Shown: positions 16,321 to 24,510, counted from the first letter of the stretch. The stretch: 64,000 bases of DNA from Anaerozeibacter quisquiliarum (GCA_051162045.1 JBISDI010000019.1), one strand, 5' to 3'. Translations and numbers: made by a program. The notes: generated by a model not told the origin, from the sequence alone.

Positions 16321-16472
16321 AGGCCCTCCGATCGTGCGCTTACGTAGACCGCGTCGGCGGGTACGTCGGGCGCGCCCGGCTGCATGGCCAGCAGCACCGC
16401 CGCAATCAGCAGCAGCAGCAGCGCTGCGAACACCAGCGGCTTCAGAAAGGCCAGCGAGGATTTGTCCTGCAT
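16317..16472 (-). CDS. Small membrane peptide upstream of spoVAC
   Basis: 51 residues. It starts at ATG 16472 with AAGGAG 7 nt upstream, has a short charged lead (MQDKSS), one long hydrophobic helix (about 8-30, very Leu/Ala-rich), and a polar tail ending in SARSEGL. It ends by ATGA overlap with spoVAC, and a sigma-G-like promoter lies 30 bp upstream, so it is the first gene of that forespore transcript. I know of no named protein at this place in the spoVA operon. The coding case rests on the ribosome site, coupling and membrane helix. Confidence 0.65.
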   Translation of the reverse strand: MQDKSSLAFLKPLVFAALLLLLIAAVLLAMQPGAPDVPADAVYVSARSEGL

Positions 16473-16501
16473 GGGCATACTCCTTTGCGTGGTTTTTGCA
16501 A

Positions 16502-16532
16502 TAGTATGCCGCGGTGAGAAATGGAATATGCC
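16502..16532 (-). promoter_or_regulatory. Sigma-G-like promoter of the small peptide-spoVAC unit
   Basis: On the minus strand GGCATA (16527-16532), an 18-bp spacer and CATACTA (16502-16508). This matches the forespore sigma-G pattern (HATR, 17-18 bp, CATWMTA). The start codon of the small peptide is 30 bp downstream. Confidence 0.72.
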
Positions 16533-16562
16533 TGCGGCATTTCACTTGCCGAAGGACAAATT

Positions 16563-16751
16563 TTATTGCGGCCGACCGTCGGCCGCCTCGCGCTCCCGCC
16601 TTCGCAGATACCACAGAAGCCCCATGCCGCCCGCCGTGGATATCACCCACAGCATCAGCCCCGGCGCCGTCTGCTTCATAAACAGCGCGACCAGCCCCGC
16701 CGCGTAACAGGCGACGAGCACAAGCCCCACAACCGTCTTAACCGTGCGCAT
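16563..16751 (-). CDS. Small two-helix membrane protein
   Basis: 62 residues: a short basic start (MRTVKT), two hydrophobic helices (about 7-24 and 30-49), and a basic C-terminus (YLRRREREAADGRPQ), which by the positive-inside rule would be cytoplasmic. GGAGG lies about 8 nt before ATG 16751; the longer frame to 16844 is not supported. No family recognised. It sits just upstream of the spoVAC unit on the same strand, and downstream of the repeat-protein gene. Confidence 0.65.
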   Translation of the reverse strand: MRTVKTVVGLVLVACYAAGLVALFMKQTAPGLMLWVISTAGGMGLLWYLRRREREAADGRPQ

Positions 16752-16819
16752 GCGCGCACCTCCTTCTCTTTCGCAAAGGAAGGCGGCGAGGCCGATGCCC
16801 CGCCGCCCCAGTCCGGGTC

Positions 16820-19330
16820 TTATTTTTTCCTCGGCGCGTTGCACTTGGTGCAGCGCACGTAGTTGAGCCTAAGCGCGGTGTTCAGCGAGACCTTGTAGGC
16901 GTTGACCGTGCCCGAGCAGGTGCTCTTGCGGTGGTACTTGGTGCCGGAGCGCGTCACGTAGACGTAGGTGTTCAGGTTCTGCGCGCAACTCGGGCAGGCC
17001 TTCTTGCCATTGCGCCGGGCCGCGGCCACCGTGGTCTTCTTGAGGCCCGACACGCAGTTGGAATCCTGGTGGTAGTACGCGCTCGACGCCGAGGCGTAGC
17101 AGACCGTGCGTTTGTCGGCGTGGGCGGTGGTCAGGTTGCCCGCCTTGACCTTCTTCAGCACGCACACCGGGCAGGCGGTCTTGCCGCGCGCCTTGGCGGA
17201 CGCGAGCGGCACCTTCTTGAGGTTCTTCAGGCCCGAGCAGGTGCGATCCTTGTGGTAGTACCGGCTGCCGCTCGAGACGTAGGCGAACACCTTCCGGATG
17301 TCCTGCACCGGGACGTTCTTAAGGCATACCGGGCAGGGCGTCTTGCCCGCGCGCCTCGCCGCGGCCAGCGTGAGCGGCTTCCCGCCCGTCATACCCGTGC
17401 CCGAGCAACTGCTCTTTAAGTGGAAGTGCTTGCCCGACTTGGTGGCGTAGTAGAGCCGGTCGTTGGCCTTGAGACAGACGGGGCAGGGCTGCTTGCCGCT
17501 CGCCAAGGCGTTCGCGAGCGAGAGCTTCGAAGCGTTCTTCATGCCCGAGCAGGTGGCGTTCTTGTGGTAGTACTTGCCGGTCTTGGTGGCGAAGTAGTAG
17601 AGGTTCTTCGCCGCGGCCGACGGGTAGCACACCGGGCAGGCGGTCTTGCCGCGCGCCTTGGCCGTGGCCAGCGACAGATGGCGGGCGTTCTTCATGCCCG
17701 AGCAGTTGGCCCTGCGGTGGTAGTACTTGCCGCCGGAGGTGGCATACACCTGGATGGACAGGCTCTCAAGGCAGTCCGGACACGGCTTCTTGCCGTTCTT
17801 CTCGGCCGATGCGCGGGTTACTTTCTTAGCGCCCTTCATGCCGCCGCAGGTGGCTTTCTTGTGGTAGAACTTGCCCGCCTGGGTGGCGTAGTAGATCGCC
17901 GAGCCCGCCGCCGGATCCTTGCCGGCGCCCGGGCGGATGCACACCGGGCAGGCGGTCTTGCCGTTCTTTCGGGCCACGGTCAGCGAGATGCGGGCGGCGT
18001 TCTTCATACCCGAACAGCTGCTCTTGACGTGGTAGTACTTGCCCGTCTTGGTGGCGTAGTAGATGCCCGCCTTGACCTGCTTGCCGGTCACGCAGATCGG
18101 GCAGGGCGTCTGCTTGCGCTTCTTGGCGGTCTCGAGCGAGATTTCCACCGCGTGCTTCATGCCGCCGCAGGTCTTGTCGGTGTGGTAGTTCTTCCCCTTC
18201 GGGGTGGCGTAGTAGCGCGTGCCCTTGGTCGCGCCCTTCGCGGCGCCCGGGTAGCAGATCGGGCACTTGGTCTTGCCGTCGGCCTTCGCGCGGGCCTCGG
18301 TAATCAGCACCGCGTTCGTCATGCCCGAGCACTTGGGCTTCTTGTGGTAGTACTTGCCGGGCTTGGTCGCCCAGACGTTGCCGATGCACTTGGGACAGGG
18401 CTTCTTGCCCTGGCGCTCGGCGTCCTGCTTGGACACGGGCGTGAGGCCCGACAAAGTACCGCAACTCGATCCCTTGTGGTAGTACTTGCCCGAGCCGATG
18501 TAGAACGTCGCGGTAGACTGAGCGCTGTCGGGGAAGCAGGTCGGACAGCCGGTCTGGCCGCGCTCCCGCGCCAGCGCGATGTCCACCTTCGTGACGGACT
18601 CGCCCTCCCGGATCGCGGTGCAGGTGTCGGCTTTGTGGTATACGCTGCTCGTGGGCGCCGACCACACGTAGGTGGTGCCGGCAGTACCCGGGCTGTCCGG
18701 CGCGTCGCCGGTGGGCGCGGTACCAAGCCCGCCGGGGCGCGGCGTGGCCGCCGGGGGCGCGTTGACGAGGTCGAGCCCCTGCTGGGGGGCGGGGGTCGCA
18801 AGGCCGCCGATGGTCGGCGCGGGCGTGGCAATCGCGATTTGCGTGTTCACCCCCGTCGTGACCTGATCGCTGCCGCCCGGCGCGAACATCGCGGAGAACA
18901 GCCAGATCAGCAGCAGGATGAACCAGATGCCCGACGCCGCGGACACCGCAGCGCGCACGAGCGGCGAGAACCGCTCCTTCTTCCACAGGATCCAGATGCC
19001 CAGCGGGGGCAGCAGCACGAGCAGCGCGTACATGACCCAGTCGCTTTGGTACAGCACATCGTACCGGCCGACCTCGCGCGGCTCCTGATCGTCGTCGTAG
19101 CCGTCCTGGCCGCCGTAGCCCTGCCCGTATTCCGGGCCGTAGCTCTGGCCTTGGTCTTCGGGCGAGCCATAGCCCTGGCCCTGACCGTAGGCCTGGTCGT
19201 AGCCTTGCGCGGCATCGCCCGACCGCTTGCGCTGGAACGAGAAGCGGCGTATCTCACCGTCTCCCCATTTCCAGGCAATGCCCTTGGAGGACCAATGCAG
19301 CTTCAGCTTGCCGATCTGCTTTGTCGCCAT
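16820..19330 (-). CDS. Membrane protein with a Gly/Tyr/Gln-rich tract and twelve His/Cys repeats
   Basis: 836 residues. ATG 19330 is chosen because GAGGTG lies about 10 nt upstream; 33 further in-frame residues have none. Order: an N-terminal basic segment; a low-complexity tract of QGYG-like words (about 40-83); two membrane helices (about 98-116 and 128-149) separated by a basic loop; a Pro/Ala/Gly linker (150-215); then twelve repeats of about 45-60 residues. Each repeat follows Y-A-x-x-x-G-K-Y-Y-H-K-x-x-x-C-S-G-M, about 15 residues, then G-K-x-x-C-P-x-C. One His and three Cys per unit are kept in all twelve, as in zinc-binding modules of the Ada or nuclease-tail type (YH-x4-C and C-x2-C). 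A metal-binding or redox role is inference. It is not a known named protein to me. Confidence 0.8.
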   Translation of the reverse strand: MATKQIGKLKLHWSSKGIAWKWGDGEIRRFSFQRKRSGDAAQGYDQAYGQGQGYGSPEDQGQSYGPEYGQGYGGQDGYDDDQEPREVGRYDVLYQSDWVMYALLVLLPPLGIWILWKKERFSPLVRAAVSAASGIWFILLLIWLFSAMFAPGGSDQVTTGVNTQIAIATPAPTIGGLATPAPQQGLDLVNAPPAATPRPGGLGTAPTGDAPDSPGTAGTTYVWSAPTSSVYHKADTCTAIREGESVTKVDIALARERGQTGCPTCFPDSAQSTATFYIGSGKYYHKGSSCGTLSGLTPVSKQDAERQGKKPCPKCIGNVWATKPGKYYHKKPKCSGMTNAVLITEARAKADGKTKCPICYPGAAKGATKGTRYYATPKGKNYHTDKTCGGMKHAVEISLETAKKRKQTPCPICVTGKQVKAGIYYATKTGKYYHVKSSCSGMKNAARISLTVARKNGKTACPVCIRPGAGKDPAAGSAIYYATQAGKFYHKKATCGGMKGAKKVTRASAEKNGKKPCPDCLESLSIQVYATSGGKYYHRRANCSGMKNARHLSLATAKARGKTACPVCYPSAAAKNLYYFATKTGKYYHKNATCSGMKNASKLSLANALASGKQPCPVCLKANDRLYYATKSGKHFHLKSSCSGTGMTGGKPLTLAAARRAGKTPCPVCLKNVPVQDIRKVFAYVSSGSRYYHKDRTCSGLKNLKKVPLASAKARGKTACPVCVLKKVKAGNLTTAHADKRTVCYASASSAYYHQDSNCVSGLKKTTVAAARRNGKKACPSCAQNLNTYVYVTRSGTKYHRKSTCSGTVNAYKVSLNTALRLNYVRCTKCNAPRKK

Positions 19331-19400
19331 CGTATTTACACCTCTGTCTACGCATCCACGAGTACACACACTTGACGCAATATAAGGATAGTTCAATACC

Positions 19401-19429
19401 AGTGTACAACATCCGGCCCGATTCGTCAA
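19401..19429 (-). promoter_or_regulatory. Sigma-A promoter of the His/Cys repeat gene
   Basis: On the minus strand TTGACG (19424-19429), 17 bp, TACACT (19401-19406), about 70 bp before the ATG. The rest of 19331-19647 holds only this and the divergent capA promoter. Confidence 0.6.
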
Positions 19430-19533
19430 TAAGCTTTGGACGCGCAGGGATTGGATATTGTTTCAGAAAGTGCACAAGAATGGAAGCTTTTTGGTAAAAA
19501 AATCAAGAAAAGCGCCACACTTCCCACTTCCGA

Positions 19534-19561
19534 TTGAATTTGCGCCGTGATGTGATATAAT
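19534..19561 (+). promoter_or_regulatory. Extended -10 promoter of the CapA-like gene
   Basis: TTGAAT (19534-19539), 16 bp, TATAAT (19556-19561) preceded by TGA, giving an extended -10. The GTG start codon is 87 bp downstream. Confidence 0.65.
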
Positions 19562-19647
19562 AAGGGCGTCGGCCCCCCGTATCCATACTCACGCGCGGCA
19601 GGCCTGCGCCGGATGCGCGTGACTCCGGCTCCGAAGGAGGAATTACT

Positions 19648-21075
19648 GTGGCATCATTCAACTGGCGCGGCCTCCTTGCGCGTTCCGGCCGCCGGCGCGG
19701 GCGGGGCGCGCAGCCGCCGCGCTGGGTGCGGCTGGCGATTTCCGCCGGGGTGCTGGCGCTCCTGATCCTGAGCGTCGTGCTGATCGCGCGCGGTTGCGCC
19801 CGCAAGGACCCGGTGTCGCCGCCCGCAAATGACGCCGTGCCCGCTTCCGCGCCGGCCGTCCAGCCCGAAGGCGGTGATTCCGCCATGCCCGATGAACCCG
19901 AGCCGGACGCGCCCGATCCGGGTGAAGCCGATCCGGGCGCACAGGAAGCGGATGAACCCGAGGTCAACCTGGACGCCGATTTAAACGCTCCGCCCGCGCC
20001 CACCGCGAGCGCCGGCAACCGCGCGATCACCATCCGCGCGATCGGCGACATCGTGGCGCACGTGCCCATCCTGAAAGCGGCCTATGTGCGCGAGAGCAAG
20101 ACCTACGATTTTTCGCCGATGCTTGAATTAATCGCCGATTCGATGGGCGCGGCCGACTACACCGTGATCAACGTGGACGGCCCGATGCCCGGCCGGAAAT
20201 TCATCAACGGCTACAAGGGCTATCCGCAGTTTAACACGCCGCCGTTTTTGCTGGACGCGCTCCGGGACGCCGGGGTGGACATGCTGACGCTGGCCAACAA
20301 CCACGCGCTGGACACCTACTTCGACGGACTCAAGGCCACGATCGACAATGTGGAAAAGGCGGGGCTCGACCACATCGGCACCTACCGCACGCAGGAGGAG
20401 TACGACACGCCCTTCGTCAAGGAGATCGGCGGAATCAAGGTGGGGTTCCTCAACTGCGCCACCGCCACCAACGGTATGGCCAAGAAGTCCGACCCGCTGG
20501 CCAGCCAGTTCGGGCTGCGCATGGTCAGCAATTCCAACGCCGCCAATGACATCGCGGCGCTGCGCGCCGCCGGAGCCGAGGCGGTGGTGGTGTTCATGCA
20601 CTGGGGCGAGGAGTACCTGCGCGAGGTGCCGTCGAAGCTCAAGAAGATGGCCAAGAACCTGGTCGCCGCGGGTGCGGACGTGGTCGTGGGCGGTCATCAG
20701 CACGTGGTGCTGCCCAGCGAGTGGCTGGAGGTCAAGGGCGCGGACGGCTCGCAGCGGCGGGGGCTGGTGCTCTACAGCATGGGCAACTTCCTATCCGATC
20801 AGCGCGCGCGCTACCGCGATTCAGGCATCATCTTCGAGTTCACGCTCCGCGATAACCCGCAAACCGGCCGCGTGGAGCCCGACGCCCCGCGCTACGTGCC
20901 GGTGTACGTGCACAGAATCGAGCGCGGGGACGGCTACGACTACCGCGTTCTGGCCTGCGGCAGGGCGATCCGCAACACGCCCAAGGACGTGGACGCGGCC
21001 GCGCTCAAGCGCATCAAGCAGGTGTGGAACGAGCAGAAAGAGATCATAGGCGTAGCCGAACCGCTGGAGCGGTGA
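19648..21075 (+). CDS. CapA-family membrane-anchored metallophosphoesterase-like protein
   Basis: 475 residues, GTG start with AAGGAGG immediately upstream (19634-19640). A basic cytoplasmic lead is followed by one membrane helix (about 29-49), a long Pro/Asp/Glu linker (about 52-122) and a CapA/PgsA domain. Family signatures are AIGDIVAH near the domain start, LTLANNHALD, VVFMHWGEEY, VVGGHQHVV and YSMGNFLSDQ. PgsA/CapA proteins serve poly-gamma-glutamate or capsule export, but this domain also occurs without such operons, and no pgsBC homologue is nearby. It therefore acts at the cell surface in an unproven role. Confidence 0.85.
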   Translation: MASFNWRGLLARSGRRRGRGAQPPRWVRLAISAGVLALLILSVVLIARGCARKDPVSPPANDAVPASAPAVQPEGGDSAMPDEPEPDAPDPGEADPGAQEADEPEVNLDADLNAPPAPTASAGNRAITIRAIGDIVAHVPILKAAYVRESKTYDFSPMLELIADSMGAADYTVINVDGPMPGRKFINGYKGYPQFNTPPFLLDALRDAGVDMLTLANNHALDTYFDGLKATIDNVEKAGLDHIGTYRTQEEYDTPFVKEIGGIKVGFLNCATATNGMAKKSDPLASQFGLRMVSNSNAANDIAALRAAGAEAVVVFMHWGEEYLREVPSKLKKMAKNLVAAGADVVVGGHQHVVLPSEWLEVKGADGSQRRGLVLYSMGNFLSDQRARYRDSGIIFEFTLRDNPQTGRVEPDAPRYVPVYVHRIERGDGYDYRVLACGRAIRNTPKDVDAAALKRIKQVWNEQKEIIGVAEPLER

Positions 21076-21138
21076 AATGTGCGCGCGGCATGACGCCGCG
21101 GGCGGCCGCATAAGCTTGCACCACAGGGAGGTGGGCGC

Positions 21139-21369
21139 GTGACGGTCGTTCGGGAAAATGAACCGCTGAGCGCGCTCTCGGCGCGCCTCGGGGTGCCCGG
21201 CTGCATGCTGCTCAGGGCCAACCGGCTGTACAGCCCGGCCTGGCTGCTGCCCGGCCGCGAGATCGAAGTGCCGGACGGCGACTTCTGTTTCCGAGACGGC
21301 TTTCCCTGCCCGGTGGGCGCGCTTCATCGCCCTGCCGCAACACCAACGGAGGATGAGTTGACCGATTGA
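21139..21369 (+). CDS. Small LysM-like protein
   Basis: 76 residues, GTG start with GGGAGG 7 nt upstream. Residues 2-44 resemble one LysM domain (TVVRENEPLSALSARLGV, then LLRANRL, then LLPGREIEVP). There is no signal peptide or membrane helix, so it would be cytoplasmic unless exported otherwise. Its stop overlaps the proposed TTG start of mutY, so the two genes are probably co-translated. Confidence 0.65.
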   Translation: MTVVRENEPLSALSARLGVPGCMLLRANRLYSPAWLLPGREIEVPDGDFCFRDGFPCPVGALHRPAATPTEDELTD

Positions 21370-22451
21370 CGAAGCGCTCAGAGGCCATGCGTCGGGGCAT
21401 CCTTACCTGGCATGACCAAAATGCGCGCGACCTGCCTTGGCGCGGGGCGCGCGACCCGTATTTGATCTGGGTCAGCGAGATCATGCTGCAGCAGACCCGC
21501 GCCGAGACCGTGATCCCCTATTACCGCGCGTTTCTCGAAGCATTCCCGGACGTATTTGCGCTCGCCGGGGCCGATCAGTCCGCCGTGCTCAAGCGGTGGG
21601 AGGGCCTCGGCTATTATTCGCGCGCGCGCAGTCTGCACAAGGCCGCGCAGCTGGTGGCGGAGCAGCTCCACGGGGAATTCCCGCGTTCTGTTGCGGGATT
21701 GCGCGCGCTGCCGGGCGTCGGCGAGTACACGGCGGGGGCGATTGCCTCGATGGCCTACGGCCTGCCGGAACCGGCGATCGACGGCAACCAGGTGCGCGTA
21801 CTGTCGCGGCTGTTCGACATCCGGGAGCTGGTCACGAAACCCGACGCCAAACGGCGGCTGCGCGAGGCGGCGCAACAGCTGATCGACCGCGCGCGGCCGG
21901 GCGATTTCAATCAGGCGCTGATGGGGCTGGGCGCGCTGGTCTGCCTGCCGCGCAACCCCGCCTGCGAGCGCTGCCCGGTTGAGGCATACTGCGCCGCGCG
22001 CGCGGCGGGCGTCCAGCGGCAGTTGCCCCTGCGGCCCGAGCCCGTGCGCAAGAGGATCGAGCGGCGCGCGGTGGCGCTGGTCGTTTGCGGGGGCGAGGTG
22101 CTGGTGCGCCGCCGCCCGGAAGACGCTCTGCTGGGCGGGCTGTACGAATTCCCCAATTTCCTGGACGCCCGGAGCGACGCGGCGGTGCGCGAGGCGCTGG
22201 CCGAGTGGGGCGTAACTGCGCGCGGGCACCGGCCGCTTGAATCGGTGGAACACGTATTCACCCACCTCGTCTGGCGTATGACCGGGCACGCCTACCGGTG
22301 CGACCGGTGCGACCGGTGCGACCGGTGCGGACCGTGCGAACCGACCGGAGTCGTGTTTGTGGATGCGGAGGCGCTGCGCGCGCTGCCCATGCCCACCGCG
22401 ATGCAGAAATACCGCGAGGCGGCGCTCCGGTTGCTGGAAGGTGACCTATGA
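21366..22451 (+). CDS. mutY: A/G-specific adenine glycosylase MutY
   Basis: Removes adenine mispaired with 8-oxoguanine; 361 residues. It has the catalytic Glu38 (SEIMLQQT), the helix-hairpin-helix LPGVGEYTAGAI (115-126), catalytic Asp139 (AIDGNQVRV) and the four 4Fe-4S cysteines 193, 200, 203, 209 in the C-x6-C-x2-C-x5-C pattern. A NUDIX-like C-terminal domain follows. The start is probably TTG 21366, overlapping the previous stop; ATG 21387 is possible. Odd feature: 22297-22330 is a 9-bp tandem tract (CGGTGCGAC) that puts a Cys-Asp-Arg run into the C-terminal domain at about residues 311-326. Confidence 0.93.
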   Translation: MTKRSEAMRRGILTWHDQNARDLPWRGARDPYLIWVSEIMLQQTRAETVIPYYRAFLEAFPDVFALAGADQSAVLKRWEGLGYYSRARSLHKAAQLVAEQLHGEFPRSVAGLRALPGVGEYTAGAIASMAYGLPEPAIDGNQVRVLSRLFDIRELVTKPDAKRRLREAAQQLIDRARPGDFNQALMGLGALVCLPRNPACERCPVEAYCAARAAGVQRQLPLRPEPVRKRIERRAVALVVCGGEVLVRRRPEDALLGGLYEFPNFLDARSDAAVREALAEWGVTARGHRPLESVEHVFTHLVWRMTGHAYRCDRCDRCDRCGPCEPTGVVFVDAEALRALPMPTAMQKYREAALRLLEGDL

Positions 22452-24061
22452 AGGTTAGGCTGGTGGCGCTCAACGCGCACTACATGCACACGAATCTGGC
22501 GCTGCGCCAGATGCTGGCCGCGCTGCCGGAACATGAGGGCGCGGAGCTGTTCGAGGCCCACATCAACCTGCCCTTCCGCGAGCTGCTCGAGTGCGTCGCG
22601 GAAGGCGCGCCCGACGCGATCGGCTTTTCTACCTATATATGGAATGCGCCGCTCATCTGGCGGCTGTGCCGGGCGCTCAAGCTGGCGCTGCCGGGCGCAT
22701 TTCTGTTCGCCGGCGGGCCCGAGGTATGCGAGGCGCGCGAGACGATGGAGGCGCACCCGGAACTCGACGGAGTGCTTTCGGGGGAGGGCGAGGCCGCGCT
22801 CGCGCAGCTGATCGCGGCGCTGTCCGGCGGTTTGCTCGCGGACGTGCCGGGGCTTTGCCGTCGGTCGGGCGGTGCGATCGTCGAAAACCCACCGCCTCAG
22901 CCGTTACAGACCGAAGTCTGGCCCGACGCCTGGGCGGGCGGGCTCGCGGGGCTCGAGGGGCGCATCTTGTATACGGAGACCTCGCGCGGCTGCCCCTACC
23001 GCTGCGCCTACTGCCTGTCGGGCGGATCGGGCGGCGTGCGTGCGCTGAGCGCGCGGGAGGCGGTGCGGCGGCTGACGCGCATGGCCGAAAACGGCGCGCG
23101 GCTTATCAAGCTGGTCGATCGCACGTTCAACTTCGACCGGGCGCGCGCGGCCGAGATATGGCGCGGCCTGATCGAGCACAGCGAAAAAAGCGGCCTCAAG
23201 CCGACGTATCATTTTGAAATCGGCGCGCACCTGCTGGACGAGGCCGCGTTCGAGGTGCTGGCCCGCGCGCCCGAGGGCCTGTTTCAGTTCGAGGCCGGCA
23301 TCCAGTCGAGCGATGACGGCGTGCTGCGCGCGGTCGGTCGCGCCGTGCCGTTCGAGGCGCTGCGCTTAAAGCTCATGCGGCTCAAGGCGCTGGGCAGGGC
23401 GCACCTGCACGTGGACCTGATCGCCGGGCTGCCGGGGGAGACTACCCAGACGTTTGCGCGCTCGTTTGACGACGCGTTCGGGGTAGGCGCGGACATGCTG
23501 CAGCTGGGTTTTTTGAAGCTGCTGCCCGGCAGCGCGCTGCGCCGGGATGCCGAGGCGCTCGGCATCCGCTACGAGCCCGACCCGCCCTACGAGGTGCTCT
23601 CGACGCCGGGCCTGGGCTTTTTCGAGCTGTGCTTTTTGAAGGATGTGGAGCGCGCGCTCGACTGGTATCACAACAGCGGGCGCTACGTGCATGCGCTGCG
23701 CTGGCTGCTGACCGCGCGAGCGCCGTTCGAGCTGTTTGCGCAGATTGCGCGCTCGCTGCGCGCGCGGGGCGCGTTCGACCGGGCGCAAGGCGAACAAGCG
23801 CGCGCGACGCTGCTGCTCGAGCTCTATGATGCGCCCGAGCTGCGCGAGCTGATGACGCATGACCTGCTGCTGGCCGGCAGGCGCCGCGACCTGCCCGCCG
23901 CGCTTTGCTACGAAGAAGACGGGCCCCTGCGCGCCCTGCTGCGCGAGCGCTTCCGTCCCGTGCGCGGCCAAAGCGCCCGCCGCTACGCGTTCGACGTGGA
24001 GACGTTCGCAATGGGCGGCGCGCTTGAGCGGCGCGAGACGGTGGTCGTTTACACGCCGTAG
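22448..24061 (+). CDS. B12-binding radical SAM protein with DUF4080-like C-terminus
   Basis: 537 residues. The N-terminal about 150 residues form a cobalamin-binding-like Rossmann domain (starting KVRLVALNAHYMHTNLALRQ), then a radical SAM core with the 4Fe-4S motif CPYRCAYC (Cys182, 186, 189), and a C-terminal region resembling DUF4080. It overlaps mutY by 4 nt. Proteins of this type are widespread in Clostridia, but their substrates are unknown. No substrate can be inferred from neighbours. Confidence 0.88.
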   Translation: MKVRLVALNAHYMHTNLALRQMLAALPEHEGAELFEAHINLPFRELLECVAEGAPDAIGFSTYIWNAPLIWRLCRALKLALPGAFLFAGGPEVCEARETMEAHPELDGVLSGEGEAALAQLIAALSGGLLADVPGLCRRSGGAIVENPPPQPLQTEVWPDAWAGGLAGLEGRILYTETSRGCPYRCAYCLSGGSGGVRALSAREAVRRLTRMAENGARLIKLVDRTFNFDRARAAEIWRGLIEHSEKSGLKPTYHFEIGAHLLDEAAFEVLARAPEGLFQFEAGIQSSDDGVLRAVGRAVPFEALRLKLMRLKALGRAHLHVDLIAGLPGETTQTFARSFDDAFGVGADMLQLGFLKLLPGSALRRDAEALGIRYEPDPPYEVLSTPGLGFFELCFLKDVERALDWYHNSGRYVHALRWLLTARAPFELFAQIARSLRARGAFDRAQGEQARATLLLELYDAPELRELMTHDLLLAGRRRDLPAALCYEEDGPLRALLRERFRPVRGQSARRYAFDVETFAMGGALERRETVVVYTP

Positions 24062-24127
24062 GGGCGACCTGCGGCCGCAACCGATTGCGAAAAGAAAAAC
24101 ACTTGAAACGAGAATTATCAAAAACAC

Positions 24128-24156
24128 TTGCAATAAGAGCGCAGATGTGCTATGGT
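24128..24156 (+). promoter_or_regulatory. Promoter of the toxin-like peptide gene
   Basis: TTGCAA (24128-24133), 17 bp, TATGGT (24151-24156) preceded by TGC, an extended -10. It lies just after the end of the radical SAM gene and about 75 bp before the small ORF. Confidence 0.5.
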
Positions 24157-24232
24157 CATGGCGACGGGAAGGCTGGCTGCACGTTTTGTGAATCACCCGC
24201 TGGATAGCAATTTAAAGGCGGAGTGGCGCCTG

Positions 24233-24325
24233 ATGACGACCTTCGAGCGGATCGTGGTTGTACTGACGGTCATCGGATTGCTGCTTGGCCGGCATAACGG
24301 CAATGAGCACGATGAACGATGGTAA
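24233..24325 (+). CDS. Holin-like type I toxin peptide candidate
   Basis: 30 residues: MTTFERIV, a hydrophobic core up to LLLG, then a polar charged tail ending NEHDERW. This matches the pattern of the small putative holin-like toxins of Firmicutes (M-T-x-F/Y-E, single membrane helix, short charged tail). GGCGGAG lies about 10 nt upstream. It has its own promoter and a strong terminator immediately after. A possible antisense promoter faces it from the right (24421-24451). No toxin activity can be read from sequence. Confidence 0.55.
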   Translation: MTTFERIVVVLTVIGLLLGRHNGNEHDERW

Positions 24326-24332
24326 ATGAGTT

Positions 24333-24366
24333 GCCGTGTAGCTTCCGTCTACACGGCGATTTTTTT
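24333..24366 (+). terminator. Intrinsic terminator after the toxin-like peptide
   Basis: Arms GCCGTGTAG (24333-24341) and CTACACGGC (24349-24357) with a 7-nt loop, followed by GA and seven T. Confidence 0.85.
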
Positions 24367-24420
24367 GATGAACCAGCGGACGCGGACCCAACAAACGGGC
24401 GATGTCGCCTTGCTGTAACT

Positions 24421-24451
24421 ATACTAGGACGTCGAACGGAATTCATATCAA
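24421..24451 (-). promoter_or_regulatory. Possible antisense RNA promoter facing the toxin-like gene
   Basis: On the minus strand TTGATA (24446-24451), 19 bp, TAGTAT (24421-24426). A transcript from here would run through the terminator and into the 3' part of the toxin-like gene, as antitoxin RNAs do in txpA/ratA-like systems. The spacer is longer than ideal, so this is tentative. Confidence 0.3.
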
Positions 24452-24510
24452 ACGCACTGTAAACGCAATAAAAAGCCAAGTAAGAGCAAAACTGAATTTG
24501 GATTTACTGG

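Noticed and set aside
17420..19375. A long open frame (651 codons) antisense to the His/Cys repeat gene
   Set aside because: It mirrors the repeats of the real gene, has no ribosome site and no domain. High GC leaves few stops in shadow frames.
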